Assembly: GCF_003569745.1 (NCBI RefSeq)
Contig: NZ_AP018498.1
Location: 310,001-374,000 of the forward strand
Direction: 5' to 3'
DNA length: 64,000 bases
Source of the DNA: Altererythrobacter sp. B11
GTDB taxonomy: Bacteria > Pseudomonadota > Alphaproteobacteria > Sphingomonadales > Sphingomonadaceae
The notes under the pieces were generated by a model. It saw only the letters and a program-made list of their open reading frames with translations, made no database searches and was not told where the DNA came from. Below, in pieces: positions 8,587-16,909 of this stretch; the stretch's first letter is position 1; every line of letters starts with the position of its first letter. Both the position numbers and the translations under genes were made by a program.

Positions 8587-9626
8587 CAATTCCCCTCCTT
8601 GTTCACATTGTTCTGGCCGGACAGGTGCTTGCCGAAAAAGGGCAGCACCTCTTCGCGGATACGGTCGGCAATCCGGTTGCCGTGGTCGCCTTCATACAGT
8701 TCGAACTCATAGTTTACGCCGAAGCGGTCCAGCTCCTGGCGGAACAGGCGATTGCCTTCGATGAGAAAGTCCTTGTCGCCAATATCCATGGCGAAAGCAT
8801 CGAGCGCCTTCAGCGCGGGAAGATACTGGGGCACCAGCACGATCGGCGCATTCGCCGCCAGCCGCTGGTTGACCAGCGTATCGATCGTGCCGTCCTCCTT
8901 CAGTCCGGTATAGACATGCAGGATGCCGTCGTCCGATGGGTCCGGGGACCAGGTGGCAAGGGTCGAGACAGGCGCCAGATCGCCGAATTGCGCCTTGGCA
9001 ATGTCATCCTCGCCCATGCCCTCGATCCGGCGGGCGATCTCCGGCGTCATTTGCATGGGATCGAGGCAGCAGGCGCTCATCATATAGATGCTGGAGAAGG
9101 TATCGGGATATTTCATCGCCAGGCGGATCGTGCCGTAGCCGCCCATGGAATGGCCGGCGAGCCCACGCGAGGCGCGCTCCGGCAGCGTGCGGTAACTGGC
9201 ATCCACCCACTGCACGAGATCACGCGCAACGAAGCGCTCATAATCACCGACAGTGGGCGAGCTGGAGTAGAAGCCGCCCTTCAGCCGGGACGAGCCATCG
9301 GGGATGACCATAATCAGTTCGTTGCCGGCTTCCGCCGCAGCCTGAACGGCGGCATCGAACTTCATGCCTTCCTGATACATTTGCGGCGTGGCCCAGTAGC
9401 CGTGAAGGAAATAGACCACCGGATAACGCTTGTCGGGATGTTCGTCATACCCGGGCGGAGTCACAACATAGGCGCCGCGATCCGCGCTGTTGCCTTCCAG
9501 GTTGCCTTCCATGGCCGGGCTGTGCAGCACCTTCCATTCGATGCGCGCCTTGTCCTGCGCCGCGGCCGGTAGCGATATGATCGCTGCAAGCGCGGCCGCA
9601 CCGGCCCATCCGATCCGTCTCATCAT
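8586..9626 (-). CDS. Secreted alpha/beta-hydrolase, esterase D-like (paralog)
   Basis: A 346-residue serine hydrolase with a signal peptide (GWAGAAALAAIISLPAAAQ). Key segments are [25 protein letters not shown] (nucleophile Ser) and YEGDHGNRIA (likely catalytic His). It is a tandem paralog of the gene at 7549-8586 and probably arose by local duplication, with clear divergence since. GAGGAG lies before a double ATG at 9624-9626 and 9621-9623, and either could be used. The 64-bp gap to ivd contains TTGACA-like sequence in the leftward direction, so a separate promoter is possible. The export signal is odd for a gene set in a cytoplasmic catabolic run. Confidence 0.88.
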   Translation of the reverse strand: MMRRIGWAGAAALAAIISLPAAAQDKARIEWKVLHSPAMEGNLEGNSADRGAYVVTPPGYDEHPDKRYPVVYFLHGYWATPQMYQEGMKFDAAVQAAAEAGNELIMVIPDGSSRLKGGFYSSSPTVGDYERFVARDLVQWVDASYRTLPERASRGLAGHSMGGYGTIRLAMKYPDTFSSIYMMSACCLDPMQMTPEIARRIEGMGEDDIAKAQFGDLAPVSTLATWSPDPSDDGILHVYTGLKEDGTIDTLVNQRLAANAPIVLVPQYLPALKALDAFAMDIGDKDFLIEGNRLFRQELDRFGVNYEFELYEGDHGNRIADRIREEVLPFFGKHLSGQNNVNKEGN

Positions 9627-9690
9627 CCCCGCTCCTCTCCCACTTTTCTTTTCACGATGACGCAGAAAGGGCTGACTGTCACGGACATTG

Positions 9691-10854
9691 TCAACTTGCG
9701 CCGATCAGCTCCCGCCCGATCAGCATGCGCCGGATTTCGTTGGTACCGGCCCCGATATCGAGCAGTTTCGCATCGCGCAGATAGCGTTCCACGGGCCAGT
9801 CGGTGGTGTAGCCCGCCCCGCCTAGCGCCTGCACCGCTTCCCCCGCCACGCGGAAGGCATTCTCGCTAGAAAGCAGGATCGCCCCGGCAGCGTCGAAGCG
9901 GGTGGTGCGCCCGGCCGAACAGGCGCGGGCCACGGCATAGGTGTAGGCCCGGGCCGACTGGAGCGCGACATACATGTCAGCCACCTTGGCCTGCATCAGC
10001 TGAAAGCTGCCGATCGGCCGGCCGAACTGCTCGCGTTCGCGCACATAAGGGATCACCGTGTCGAGACAGGCCTGCATGATCCCCAGTTGCACGCCCGCAA
10101 GCACCGTCCGTTCGTAATCGAGGCCGCTCATCAGCACTTTCACGCCCTGGCCCACCTCACCCAGCACATGGCTGTCCGGCACCACGCAGCCGTCGAACAC
10201 CAGTTCGCTGGTGGGCGAGCCGCGCATCCCGAGCTTGTCGATCTTCTGCGCAGGGGCGAAACCGGCGAAATCCCGCTCCACGAGGAAGGCCGTGATGCCC
10301 TTGCTGCCCGCGGCCGGATCAGTCTTCGCATAGACCACCAGCACGTCTGCCTCGTGCCCGTTGGTGATCCAGAACTTGCTGCCGGTCAGCGACCAGCCAC
10401 CATCCACCCGCTCCGCTCGCAGCTTCATGGAAACGACATCGGAACCGGCCCCCGCCTCGCTCATCGCCAGTGCGCCGACGTGCTCGCCGGAAATGAGGCG
10501 GGGCAGGTGCCGCGCCTTCTGTTCCGCCGTGCCCCAGCGCGCGATCTGGTTGATGCACAGATTGGAATGGGCGCCATAGGAGAGTCCCACCGAAGCGCTG
10601 GCCCGGCTGACCTCCTCGATCGCCACGACATGCTCCAGATAGCCGAGTCCGAGTCCGCCATCCGCCTCCGCCACGGTGATGCCGTGCAGACCAAGTTCGC
10701 CCATCAGGGGCCACAACTCGCGCGGGAAGCGATCTTCCCGATCCACCTTCTCGGCGAGGGAGGCGATTTGCTCGTCTGCGAAGCGGGCGACGCTCTCGCG
10801 GATCATTCCCGCCTCGTCGCCCAGGCCAAAGTCGAAATCCGGGGTCGCGCGCAT
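9691..10854 (-). CDS. ivd: Isovaleryl-CoA dehydrogenase
   Basis: A 387-residue FAD-dependent acyl-CoA dehydrogenase, the usual length for isovaleryl-CoA dehydrogenase, which converts isovaleryl-CoA to 3-methylcrotonyl-CoA. Motifs include ALAMSEAGAGSDVVSMKL, SLTGSKFWITNGHEADVLVV, KLGMRGSPTSELVFD and YERTVLAGVQLGIMQACLD, whose Glu is in the position of the isovaleryl-CoA dehydrogenase catalytic base; the C-terminal part has REQFGRPIGSFQLMQAK and LGGAGYTTDWPVERYLRDAK. The substrate call is supported by mccB downstream, the next enzyme in the pathway. The ATG at 10852-10854 follows GGAGAGGA; the ATG nine codons earlier lacks a good site. Also called liuA. Confidence 0.9.
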   Translation of the reverse strand: MRATPDFDFGLGDEAGMIRESVARFADEQIASLAEKVDREDRFPRELWPLMGELGLHGITVAEADGGLGLGYLEHVVAIEEVSRASASVGLSYGAHSNLCINQIARWGTAEQKARHLPRLISGEHVGALAMSEAGAGSDVVSMKLRAERVDGGWSLTGSKFWITNGHEADVLVVYAKTDPAAGSKGITAFLVERDFAGFAPAQKIDKLGMRGSPTSELVFDGCVVPDSHVLGEVGQGVKVLMSGLDYERTVLAGVQLGIMQACLDTVIPYVREREQFGRPIGSFQLMQAKVADMYVALQSARAYTYAVARACSAGRTTRFDAAGAILLSSENAFRVAGEAVQALGGAGYTTDWPVERYLRDAKLLDIGAGTNEIRRMLIGRELIGAS

Positions 10855-10999
10855 AGTCAATTCCTCTCCGGCCAGAGCCATAGCAAGGCAGCGTCCACAG
10901 GCAAACTCGTTACGGGTGAAATCAACCTTACGCCTGCTTCATGCACTGAAAGGATTTGGAGGGTGGCAAATCTCGTCCAAACAGCCGAAAAGGGGCCAA

Positions 11000-12511
11000 G
11001 TGACCATACAATCCAATCTCATGTGGCCCGTCGGCAGCCCGCCGGCTCCGAGCTTCACTCACGAGCAGCAGCGCCTGCAGGTGCTCGAATCCTACGTTCT
11101 CGATTCGCTGGTCGATGATCCAGAGCTACGCACAATCACCGAATTCGCCGCCCGGCTCTGCGACGCTCCGGTAGCCCTGATCAGCCTGGTGGAGGAGGAA
11201 CGTCAGCTGTTCCTCGCGCGCGAAGGCCTGGATGCGCGCGAAACGCCCCGCGACGTCTCCTTCTGTGCCCATGCCATGCTGCACGACAGTGTGATGCTGG
11301 TCCCGGACGCGACGCAGGATGACCGCTTCGCCGATAATCCCCTCGTCACCGGGGCGCCACATATCCGCTTCTATGCCGGACAGCCGCTGATCTCCCAGGA
11401 AGGGGCTCCGCTGGGCACGCTGTGCGTGATCGACAGCCACCCTCGGCCACAGGGGCTCACGAGTTTGCAGCGGCAGGGCCTGGTGGTGCTCGGCCAGTCG
11501 GTGATGCGCCGCCTGCGATCCCGCCGCGGACAGATCGAAAGTATTCGCCGATTGCAGCGCAGCGAGGAGCAGTTACGCGCGCTGGCGGATTCCATGCCCG
11601 ACATCGCGTGGTCCGCCGATGCGAATGGCAAGCTGGACTATTTCAACAGCCGCTGGTTCGAATACACCGGCGTGAAGGACGCGGAATACAAGCGCGACCT
11701 TGTCCACCCCGAGGATTACGAGCGCGCGTCCGCCGCCTGGAAGCAGGCGGTGCGCGATGGCACGCCCTACGAGGCGGAAAGCCGATTGCGCAGCGCGAAT
11801 GGCGAATGGCGCTGGATGCTGGTGCGGGCCGAGCCGGTAATGGACGATGAAGGCCGGGCGCACCGCTGGTTCGGCACGATGACCGACGTGGACGAGGCGC
11901 ACCGCCTGTCCGAGACGCGGGAGCTGCTGGCGCGCGAATTGTCGCACCGGATCAAGAACATCTTTGCCGTGGTGGCAGGTCTTATCTCTCTGGCGGTGCG
12001 CAAGAAGCCGGAGCATCGCGAGTTTGCCGAGGAATTGACTGGCACGATTCGCGCGCTGGGGCGCGCACATGATTATGTCCGGCCATCGGGCGGGCAGCGC
12101 CAGGGCACTCTGCTGGGCATGCTGGGGGATCTGTTCCAACCCTATGCCGATTCGTCCGGCCCCCGCGTTCATGTGCAGGGCGACGATGCACCGATCGCGG
12201 CCCGCGCAGCCACGCCCGTGGCTCTGGTGTTCCACGAGCTGGCGACCAATTCCGCCAAATATGGCGCCCTTTCCAACGATACCGGCGTGGTGGAGCTGGC
12301 GATCGAGGATCGGGGCGAGATGCTGAAGCTGCGCTGGGTGGAGCAGGGCGGCCCGCCGCCCGGCAGCGAGATGAACGAAGGCTTCGGTTCGCGCCTCGTC
12401 GATATGAGCGTGAAGGGCCAGCTCGGTGGCAGCTGGGAACGGCGCTTCACCGAGGAGGGGCTGGTGGTCGAACTGAAGCTCTCCAGGCAGGCGATCTCTC
12501 CGGATCCGTGA
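11000..12511 (+). CDS. HWE-family sensor histidine kinase with GAF and PAS domains
   Basis: A 503-residue soluble sensor kinase with no membrane segment. A GAF domain spans about residues 30-170 (RLCDAPVALISLVEEERQLF, SFCAHAML), then a PAS domain about 190-310 (SMPDIAWSADANGKLDYFN, with LRSANGEWRWML before its end). The kinase part has ELSHRIKNIF with the phospho-accepting His near 316, an N-box HELATNSAKYGALS, and LRWVEQGG, the W-x-E that gives the HWE family its name. The GTG at 11000 is chosen because AGGGG precedes it; the later ATG at 11021 lacks a ribosome site. The stop overlaps the next gene's GTG (GTGA), linking it to the transporter. No response regulator is adjacent. Confidence 0.9.
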   Translation: MTIQSNLMWPVGSPPAPSFTHEQQRLQVLESYVLDSLVDDPELRTITEFAARLCDAPVALISLVEEERQLFLAREGLDARETPRDVSFCAHAMLHDSVMLVPDATQDDRFADNPLVTGAPHIRFYAGQPLISQEGAPLGTLCVIDSHPRPQGLTSLQRQGLVVLGQSVMRRLRSRRGQIESIRRLQRSEEQLRALADSMPDIAWSADANGKLDYFNSRWFEYTGVKDAEYKRDLVHPEDYERASAAWKQAVRDGTPYEAESRLRSANGEWRWMLVRAEPVMDDEGRAHRWFGTMTDVDEAHRLSETRELLARELSHRIKNIFAVVAGLISLAVRKKPEHREFAEELTGTIRALGRAHDYVRPSGGQRQGTLLGMLGDLFQPYADSSGPRVHVQGDDAPIAARAATPVALVFHELATNSAKYGALSNDTGVVELAIEDRGEMLKLRWVEQGGPPPGSEMNEGFGSRLVDMSVKGQLGGSWERRFTEEGLVVELKLSRQAISPDP

Positions 12512-13275
12512 CGGGGGGCCGCGCCCCGTTCCTGCGGTTCGAGCAGGTGTGCAAGAGCTTCGGCGGAACCCGCGCGGTTGCGGGCGTGACGCTGGATGTG
12601 CCGAAGAACGCCTTCGTGGCGCTCGTCGGCGCTTCCGGCTCGGGCAAATCCACCCTCTTAAAGACAGTCAATCGCCTGGCCGAGCCGGACACAGGCCGCG
12701 TGCTGCTGGAGGGGGAGGACGTCTCCGCCGCCCCGCCCGTGCAGCTGCGCCGACGGATCGGCTATGTCTTCCAGGGCATCGGCTTGTTCCCGCATCTGAC
12801 GGTGGCCGAAAACATCGGCATCGGTCCGCGCATCCGCGGGCAGCGCGCTTCACGCGAACGGATCGCCGAACTGCTGCGACTGGTCGATCTGGACCCCGGC
12901 GTGGCAGAGCGTGCGCCTGCGGCGCTGTCGGGCGGGCAGCGCCAGCGGGTGGGCGTGGCCCGCGCGCTGGCCGCCGGGCCTCACCTGCTGCTGATGGATG
13001 AACCGTTCGGCGCGCTCGACCCCGTGACCCGCGACGCGATCGGGCGGCGCGTGCGCGATTTGCACGATCGGCTGGGCCTCACCACGATCATGGTGACCCA
13101 TGACATGGCCGAAGCACTGCTTCTGGCCGACCGCGTGGTGGTGCTGGATGCCGGGCGGATCGCCGCCGACGCCACGCCCGCCGAACTGCTGGGCGGCGCC
13201 GGGGGAGACGTGGCGCAGGCGCTCGTCGCCGTGCCACGCGAGCAGGCCCGTGCCCTCGCGGGACTGGGCGGGTGA
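12508..13275 (+). CDS. ABC transporter ATPase, osmoprotectant (OpuCA/ProV-like) type
   Basis: A 255-residue ATPase that would power the permease encoded next. The Walker A is GASGSGKST (about residues 40-48), the Q-loop YVFQGIGLFPHLTVAENI, the signature [15 protein letters not shown], the Walker B LLLMDEPFGALD and the switch His is in MVTHDMAEAL. The family is glycine betaine/carnitine/choline-type quaternary amine importers. It lacks the C-terminal CBS pair found in many OpuCA proteins, since it ends soon after the core. The GTG start overlaps the kinase stop, and its own stop overlaps the next GTG (GTGA). Confidence 0.9.
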   Translation: MTGGRAPFLRFEQVCKSFGGTRAVAGVTLDVPKNAFVALVGASGSGKSTLLKTVNRLAEPDTGRVLLEGEDVSAAPPVQLRRRIGYVFQGIGLFPHLTVAENIGIGPRIRGQRASRERIAELLRLVDLDPGVAERAPAALSGGQRQRVGVARALAAGPHLLLMDEPFGALDPVTRDAIGRRVRDLHDRLGLTTIMVTHDMAEALLLADRVVVLDAGRIAADATPAELLGGAGGDVAQALVAVPREQARALAGLGG

Positions 13276-14804
13276 GCGCTCTCCTCGCTGCCTTCGCCGG
13301 GTTGGCACAGCCGCTGGCCGAACATGTGCTGCTGAGCGCCGCCGCGCTCGCCCTCGGCATCGTGGTGGCACTGCCGCTGGCGGTGTGGGCCAGCCGATCC
13401 CCGGTGGTGGCACGGCTTTCGCTCGGCTTCGCAGGGCTGGTGCAGACGATTCCGGCGCTGGCGCTGCTGGCGCTGTTCTTCCCGATCCTGCTCGCACTGC
13501 GCGCGGTGTTTGGCGAGGGGCTGCCGGCCCTGGGCTTCCTGCCCGCGCTGCTGGCGTTGGCCCTCTATGCCCTGCTGCCCATCCTGCGCAATGCCGTGGC
13601 GGCGCAGGCGGGGCTGGACCCCGGCGTGCTCCAGGCCGCCGATGCGATGGGGATGACCGCGTGGCAGAAGCTGCGGCTGGTGGAAGCACCGCTCGCCGCG
13701 CCGATCGTGATGGCCGGCGTGCGCACTGCGGCCGTGTGGGTCATCGGGGCCGCCACGCTCGCCACCACAATCGGGCAACCCAGCCTGGGTGATCCGATCT
13801 TCGCCGGCTTGCAGACGCAGAACTGGACACTGGTGCTGGCCGGCTGCATCGCATCCGCCGGGCTGGCGCTGGTGGCCGATGGACTGCTCGGCATGGTCGA
13901 GCGCGGCTTCGCCACCCGCAATCGCCCGCTGGCGCTGGGCGGAGCGGCGCTAGCCCTTGCGGGTATCGCCGCAGCCGCCCTCGCTGGCGCAGGCGGGCCG
14001 CGCGAACAGGTGGTGATCGGCGCCAAGACCTTTACCGAGCAATATATCCTCGCCCGGCTGATCGGAGACCGGCTGGAGCGCGCCGGTTACGACGTCACCT
14101 ATCGCGAGGGCCTTGGCTCGGCCGTGATCCATAGTGCCCTCACCAGCGGCGCGATCGACGTCTATGTCGAATATTCCGGCACGATCTGGACCAACGAAAT
14201 GCACCGGGACGGCAATCCGCCGCCCGAGGAGATGATCCGCCAAATCGCGCAATGGGAACGCGACGGCAGCGGCACGCTGGTGCTGGGCGCGCTCGGTTTT
14301 GAGAACGCCTATGCGCTGGCGATGAAGGAAGATCGGGCCAGGGCGCTGGGGATCGCCTCGCTGGCGGATCTCACGCCCATCGCCGCCACGCTGACCATCG
14401 GCAGCGATGTGGAGTTCTTCGAGCGGCCAGAATGGCACGCGGTGCGCAGCGCCTATGGGCTGGAGGCGGCGCGAACGCGCACCTTCGCACCCACCTTCAT
14501 GTATAATGCGCTTGGAAGCGGCGGGGCGGACGTAATCAGCGCCTACACCTCCGACGGGCGGATTGCCGCCGATCGCCTGCGCGTGCTGGACGACCCGAAG
14601 AACGCCTTGCCCAATTACGACGCGCTGCTGATGATCGCCCCCGGCCGGGCGGATGAAGCGCGCTTCGTGGAGGCGCTGCGTCCGCTGGTGGGCGCCATCC
14701 CGGTAGAAGCAATGCGCGAGGCGAACTACGCCGTCGATCGGGAGCAGGACAAGCGCACGCCCGCACAGGCCGCGCAAATGCTCGGCAAGGCGATCGGCCG
14801 CTAG
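13272..14804 (+). CDS. ABC permease fused to substrate-binding domain, osmoprotectant type
   Basis: A 510-residue fusion. Residues 1 to about 215 form a small ABC permease with five to six membrane segments and the coupling motif ADAMGMTAWQKLRLVEAPLA. Another membrane span near 220-240 leads to a periplasmic binding domain from about 245 (VIGAKTFTEQYILARLIGD, DVYVEYSGTIW, DVISAYTSDGRI), the OpuAC/choline-binding fold. Such fusions occur in OpuF-like systems and in the ergothioneine importer EgtU, so quaternary amines or ergothioneine are both possible. The start is a GTG overlapping the ATPase stop. The stop TAG at 14802-14804 shares a CTAG with the stop of the convergent methyltransferase gene. 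Confidence 0.9.
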   Translation: MSALLAAFAGLAQPLAEHVLLSAAALALGIVVALPLAVWASRSPVVARLSLGFAGLVQTIPALALLALFFPILLALRAVFGEGLPALGFLPALLALALYALLPILRNAVAAQAGLDPGVLQAADAMGMTAWQKLRLVEAPLAAPIVMAGVRTAAVWVIGAATLATTIGQPSLGDPIFAGLQTQNWTLVLAGCIASAGLALVADGLLGMVERGFATRNRPLALGGAALALAGIAAAALAGAGGPREQVVIGAKTFTEQYILARLIGDRLERAGYDVTYREGLGSAVIHSALTSGAIDVYVEYSGTIWTNEMHRDGNPPPEEMIRQIAQWERDGSGTLVLGALGFENAYALAMKEDRARALGIASLADLTPIAATLTIGSDVEFFERPEWHAVRSAYGLEAARTRTFAPTFMYNALGSGGADVISAYTSDGRIAADRLRVLDDPKNALPNYDALLMIAPGRADEARFVEALRPLVGAIPVEAMREANYAVDREQDKRTPAQAAQMLGKAIGR

Positions 14805-15880
14805 CCGCTGCCCGGCGCCCGGGGAGCAGGCGGAAAACCGGCGCCATCGGGCCAGCCCGGTGCTGCAAGCGCCATCACCTTGAACAACTCGCCCATTTGC
14901 TCCGGCGCGATCAGCCGATCCTTCGCCAGCAGCAGGCTTTGACGCTCTTCCGGCGCGACGCGCCCGAGCGCCTGCGCTCTTTGTTCGATCCCCAGCGCGC
15001 GGAGGAAATCCCCCTGCGTCACCGTGCCCAGCCAGCGCGCATCGCGTGACAGGGTGACATCCCGGAGGATCGAAAAATCGACCAGCGCGGTCAGATCCGC
15101 CTCCCCCGGCTCTGCGAAGGGATCGACCTTCCGATGTGCCCGCACCGCCTGCAGCGTCGAGCCGAAGCGCGGTTCCGCATAGCCATAATCCACGAACAGC
15201 GCCGCCCCGCCCTGTTGCTTCAGCCGCCCCGCGATCTCGAAAGTGATCGCCGCAGCCGCCGGGCAGGTTTCCAGAATCGTGCCGATTTCTGCCGTGCGGC
15301 GCGCCTCGGGCACGGCGGCATCCATCGGCTGGCGCCCGGCAGTGAACACGAACTCTCCATCGCGTGCCGCCACCATGCGCTCGCGCCAGCCCTCTTCGGT
15401 GTAGACCAGCTGCCTGATCGGGAGCGCGTCGAAGAACTCGTTGGCGACGACGAGGATCGGCCCATCGCTGGGCACGCGCGACAAATCTTCATAGAAGCGC
15501 GCCTCGGGCACGGCTTCCAGCGCCAGCGCCTTCAGCCGCTGCGAGGCTTCCACGAAATGCACCGACGGCGCGGCACCATGCTGGCGCATCGCCCGCAGGG
15601 CGTCGCGCGCCAAGGTTCCGCGCCCCGGACCAAGCTCCACGTAATGGAGCGGTGCCGCGGCGCCTGAGCGCAGCCACATATCCGCCAGCCACAGGCCGAT
15701 CAGTTCGCCGAACATCTGGCTGATCTCAGGCGCGGTGATGAAGTCCCCACCTGCACCGAACGGATCGCGGGACGTATAGTAGCGGGCGTTCGCCTCGCCC
15801 ATGAAGTGCTGCACGCTGATCGGCCCGGTGGCCCCGATCAGCCGCCGGAAACTCTCACCGAGCGACGCAGGTTCGCTCAC
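14801..15880 (-). CDS. MidA/NDUFAF7-family SAM-dependent methyltransferase
   Basis: A 359-residue class I methyltransferase of the family (PF02636) whose mitochondrial member NDUFAF7 (MidA) methylates an arginine of complex I. Visible features are ISVQHFMGEANARYYTSRDP, GGDFITAPEISQMFGELIG, the SAM-binding YVELGPGRGTLARDALRAM and VVANEFFDALPIRQ. The start is GTG at 15878-15880, seven bases after the lgt stop, with GAGAAGGG before it; so it is in one transcription unit with lgt. The bacterial target is not established, and the neighbour gives no clue. Confidence 0.9.
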   Translation of the reverse strand: MSEPASLGESFRRLIGATGPISVQHFMGEANARYYTSRDPFGAGGDFITAPEISQMFGELIGLWLADMWLRSGAAAPLHYVELGPGRGTLARDALRAMRQHGAAPSVHFVEASQRLKALALEAVPEARFYEDLSRVPSDGPILVVANEFFDALPIRQLVYTEEGWRERMVAARDGEFVFTAGRQPMDAAVPEARRTAEIGTILETCPAAAAITFEIAGRLKQQGGAALFVDYGYAEPRFGSTLQAVRAHRKVDPFAEPGEADLTALVDFSILRDVTLSRDARWLGTVTQGDFLRALGIEQRAQALGRVAPEERQSLLLAKDRLIAPEQMGELFKVMALAAPGWPDGAGFPPAPRAPGSG

Positions 15881-15887
15881 GCCCTTC

Positions 15888-16811
15888 TCATGTGCCGGGA
15901 GACGGTGCCATGCTTGCGCCGGACCGGCGGCCGCCCGCCAGTTCCGGCCGCGACAGCGCCCAGCCGACCAACCCCAGCCCGGCGAGGAACAGCGGAATGG
16001 TAAGCCACTGGCCCATGCTCAATCCCGTGCGCAGGGCAAATTCCGCCAGTTGGGCATCCGGCTCACGAAAGAACTCCACGATGAAGCGTGCAGCGGAAAT
16101 GGTGCAGACAAAGGTGCCCACCAGCAGGCCGGTACGATAGCGAGCGCGCGTTTTCCAGAACAGCGGCAGCATGATTGCGATCACCAGCGCACCTTCCAGC
16201 AGCGCTTCATAAAGCTGGCTGGGGTGGCGGGGCAGCGGCCCTGCGTGGGGAAACACCATGGCCCAGGGCACGCTGGCGTCCGTCACCCGGCCCCACAATT
16301 CACCGTTCACGAAATTGGCCAGCCGACCGAACAACATGCCGAAGCCCACATTCACCGAGATGTAGTCGCAAACGCGAATGAAGGAGAGATGCCCGCGCCA
16401 GGAGACGAAGGCGATCGCGATCGTGGTACCGATCAAGCCGCCGTGGAAGCTCATCCCGCCATCCCACAGGCGCAGCAGATCCCAGCTGATCGTTTGCCCC
16501 GGAGTGAAATGGGTGAAGAGGCTGGGCGTGCCTGTATCTCCCCCGGTGTAGAAGGCGGCATACCCCAGCCGCCCGCCGAAGATGATGCCGAGCGTGCAAT
16601 AGAAGAACAAATCGTCGGCATGCTTCTGCGCCATTGGCGCGCCGGGTGCCTTCACCATCTTCGAGAGGTGCCAATATCCCAGCAGAATCCCGCATAGATA
16701 GGCGAGCGAATAGAAGCGCAGGGTAAAGGGGCCGATCGGAATGCCAGGGCGCAGGCCGAGATCTTCCCAGTGAAGCGGGGCACTCGCAGCCGCGCTGAGC
16801 AGGTCCAACAT
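15888..16811 (-). CDS. lgt: Prolipoprotein diacylglyceryl transferase
   Basis: A 307-residue polytopic inner-membrane enzyme that moves diacylglycerol from phosphatidylglycerol to the lipobox Cys of prolipoproteins, the first step of lipoprotein maturation. The Lgt signature region is GFGMLFGRLANFVNGELWGR, with WDGGMSFHGGLIG before it and RHPSQLYEALLEG after. The ATG at 16809-16811 is chosen because AAGGAGG lies 10-16 bases upstream; an upstream in-frame extension is basic and non-membrane. Several predicted lipoproteins in this window would be its clients. It diverges from glnD. Confidence 0.96.
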   Translation of the reverse strand: MLDLLSAAASAPLHWEDLGLRPGIPIGPFTLRFYSLAYLCGILLGYWHLSKMVKAPGAPMAQKHADDLFFYCTLGIIFGGRLGYAAFYTGGDTGTPSLFTHFTPGQTISWDLLRLWDGGMSFHGGLIGTTIAIAFVSWRGHLSFIRVCDYISVNVGFGMLFGRLANFVNGELWGRVTDASVPWAMVFPHAGPLPRHPSQLYEALLEGALVIAIMLPLFWKTRARYRTGLLVGTFVCTISAARFIVEFFREPDAQLAEFALRTGLSMGQWLTIPLFLAGLGLVGWALSRPELAGGRRSGASMAPSPGT

Positions 16812-16909
16812 CTGAATCGCGTCCTCCTTGCCCGGCCTTTGCCACCAATCGCGCCGCCGCGCAAAGCCCGCGCCGGCTTTGCCGCCGGGCACGCGTCACC
16901 TCGCGTTGC

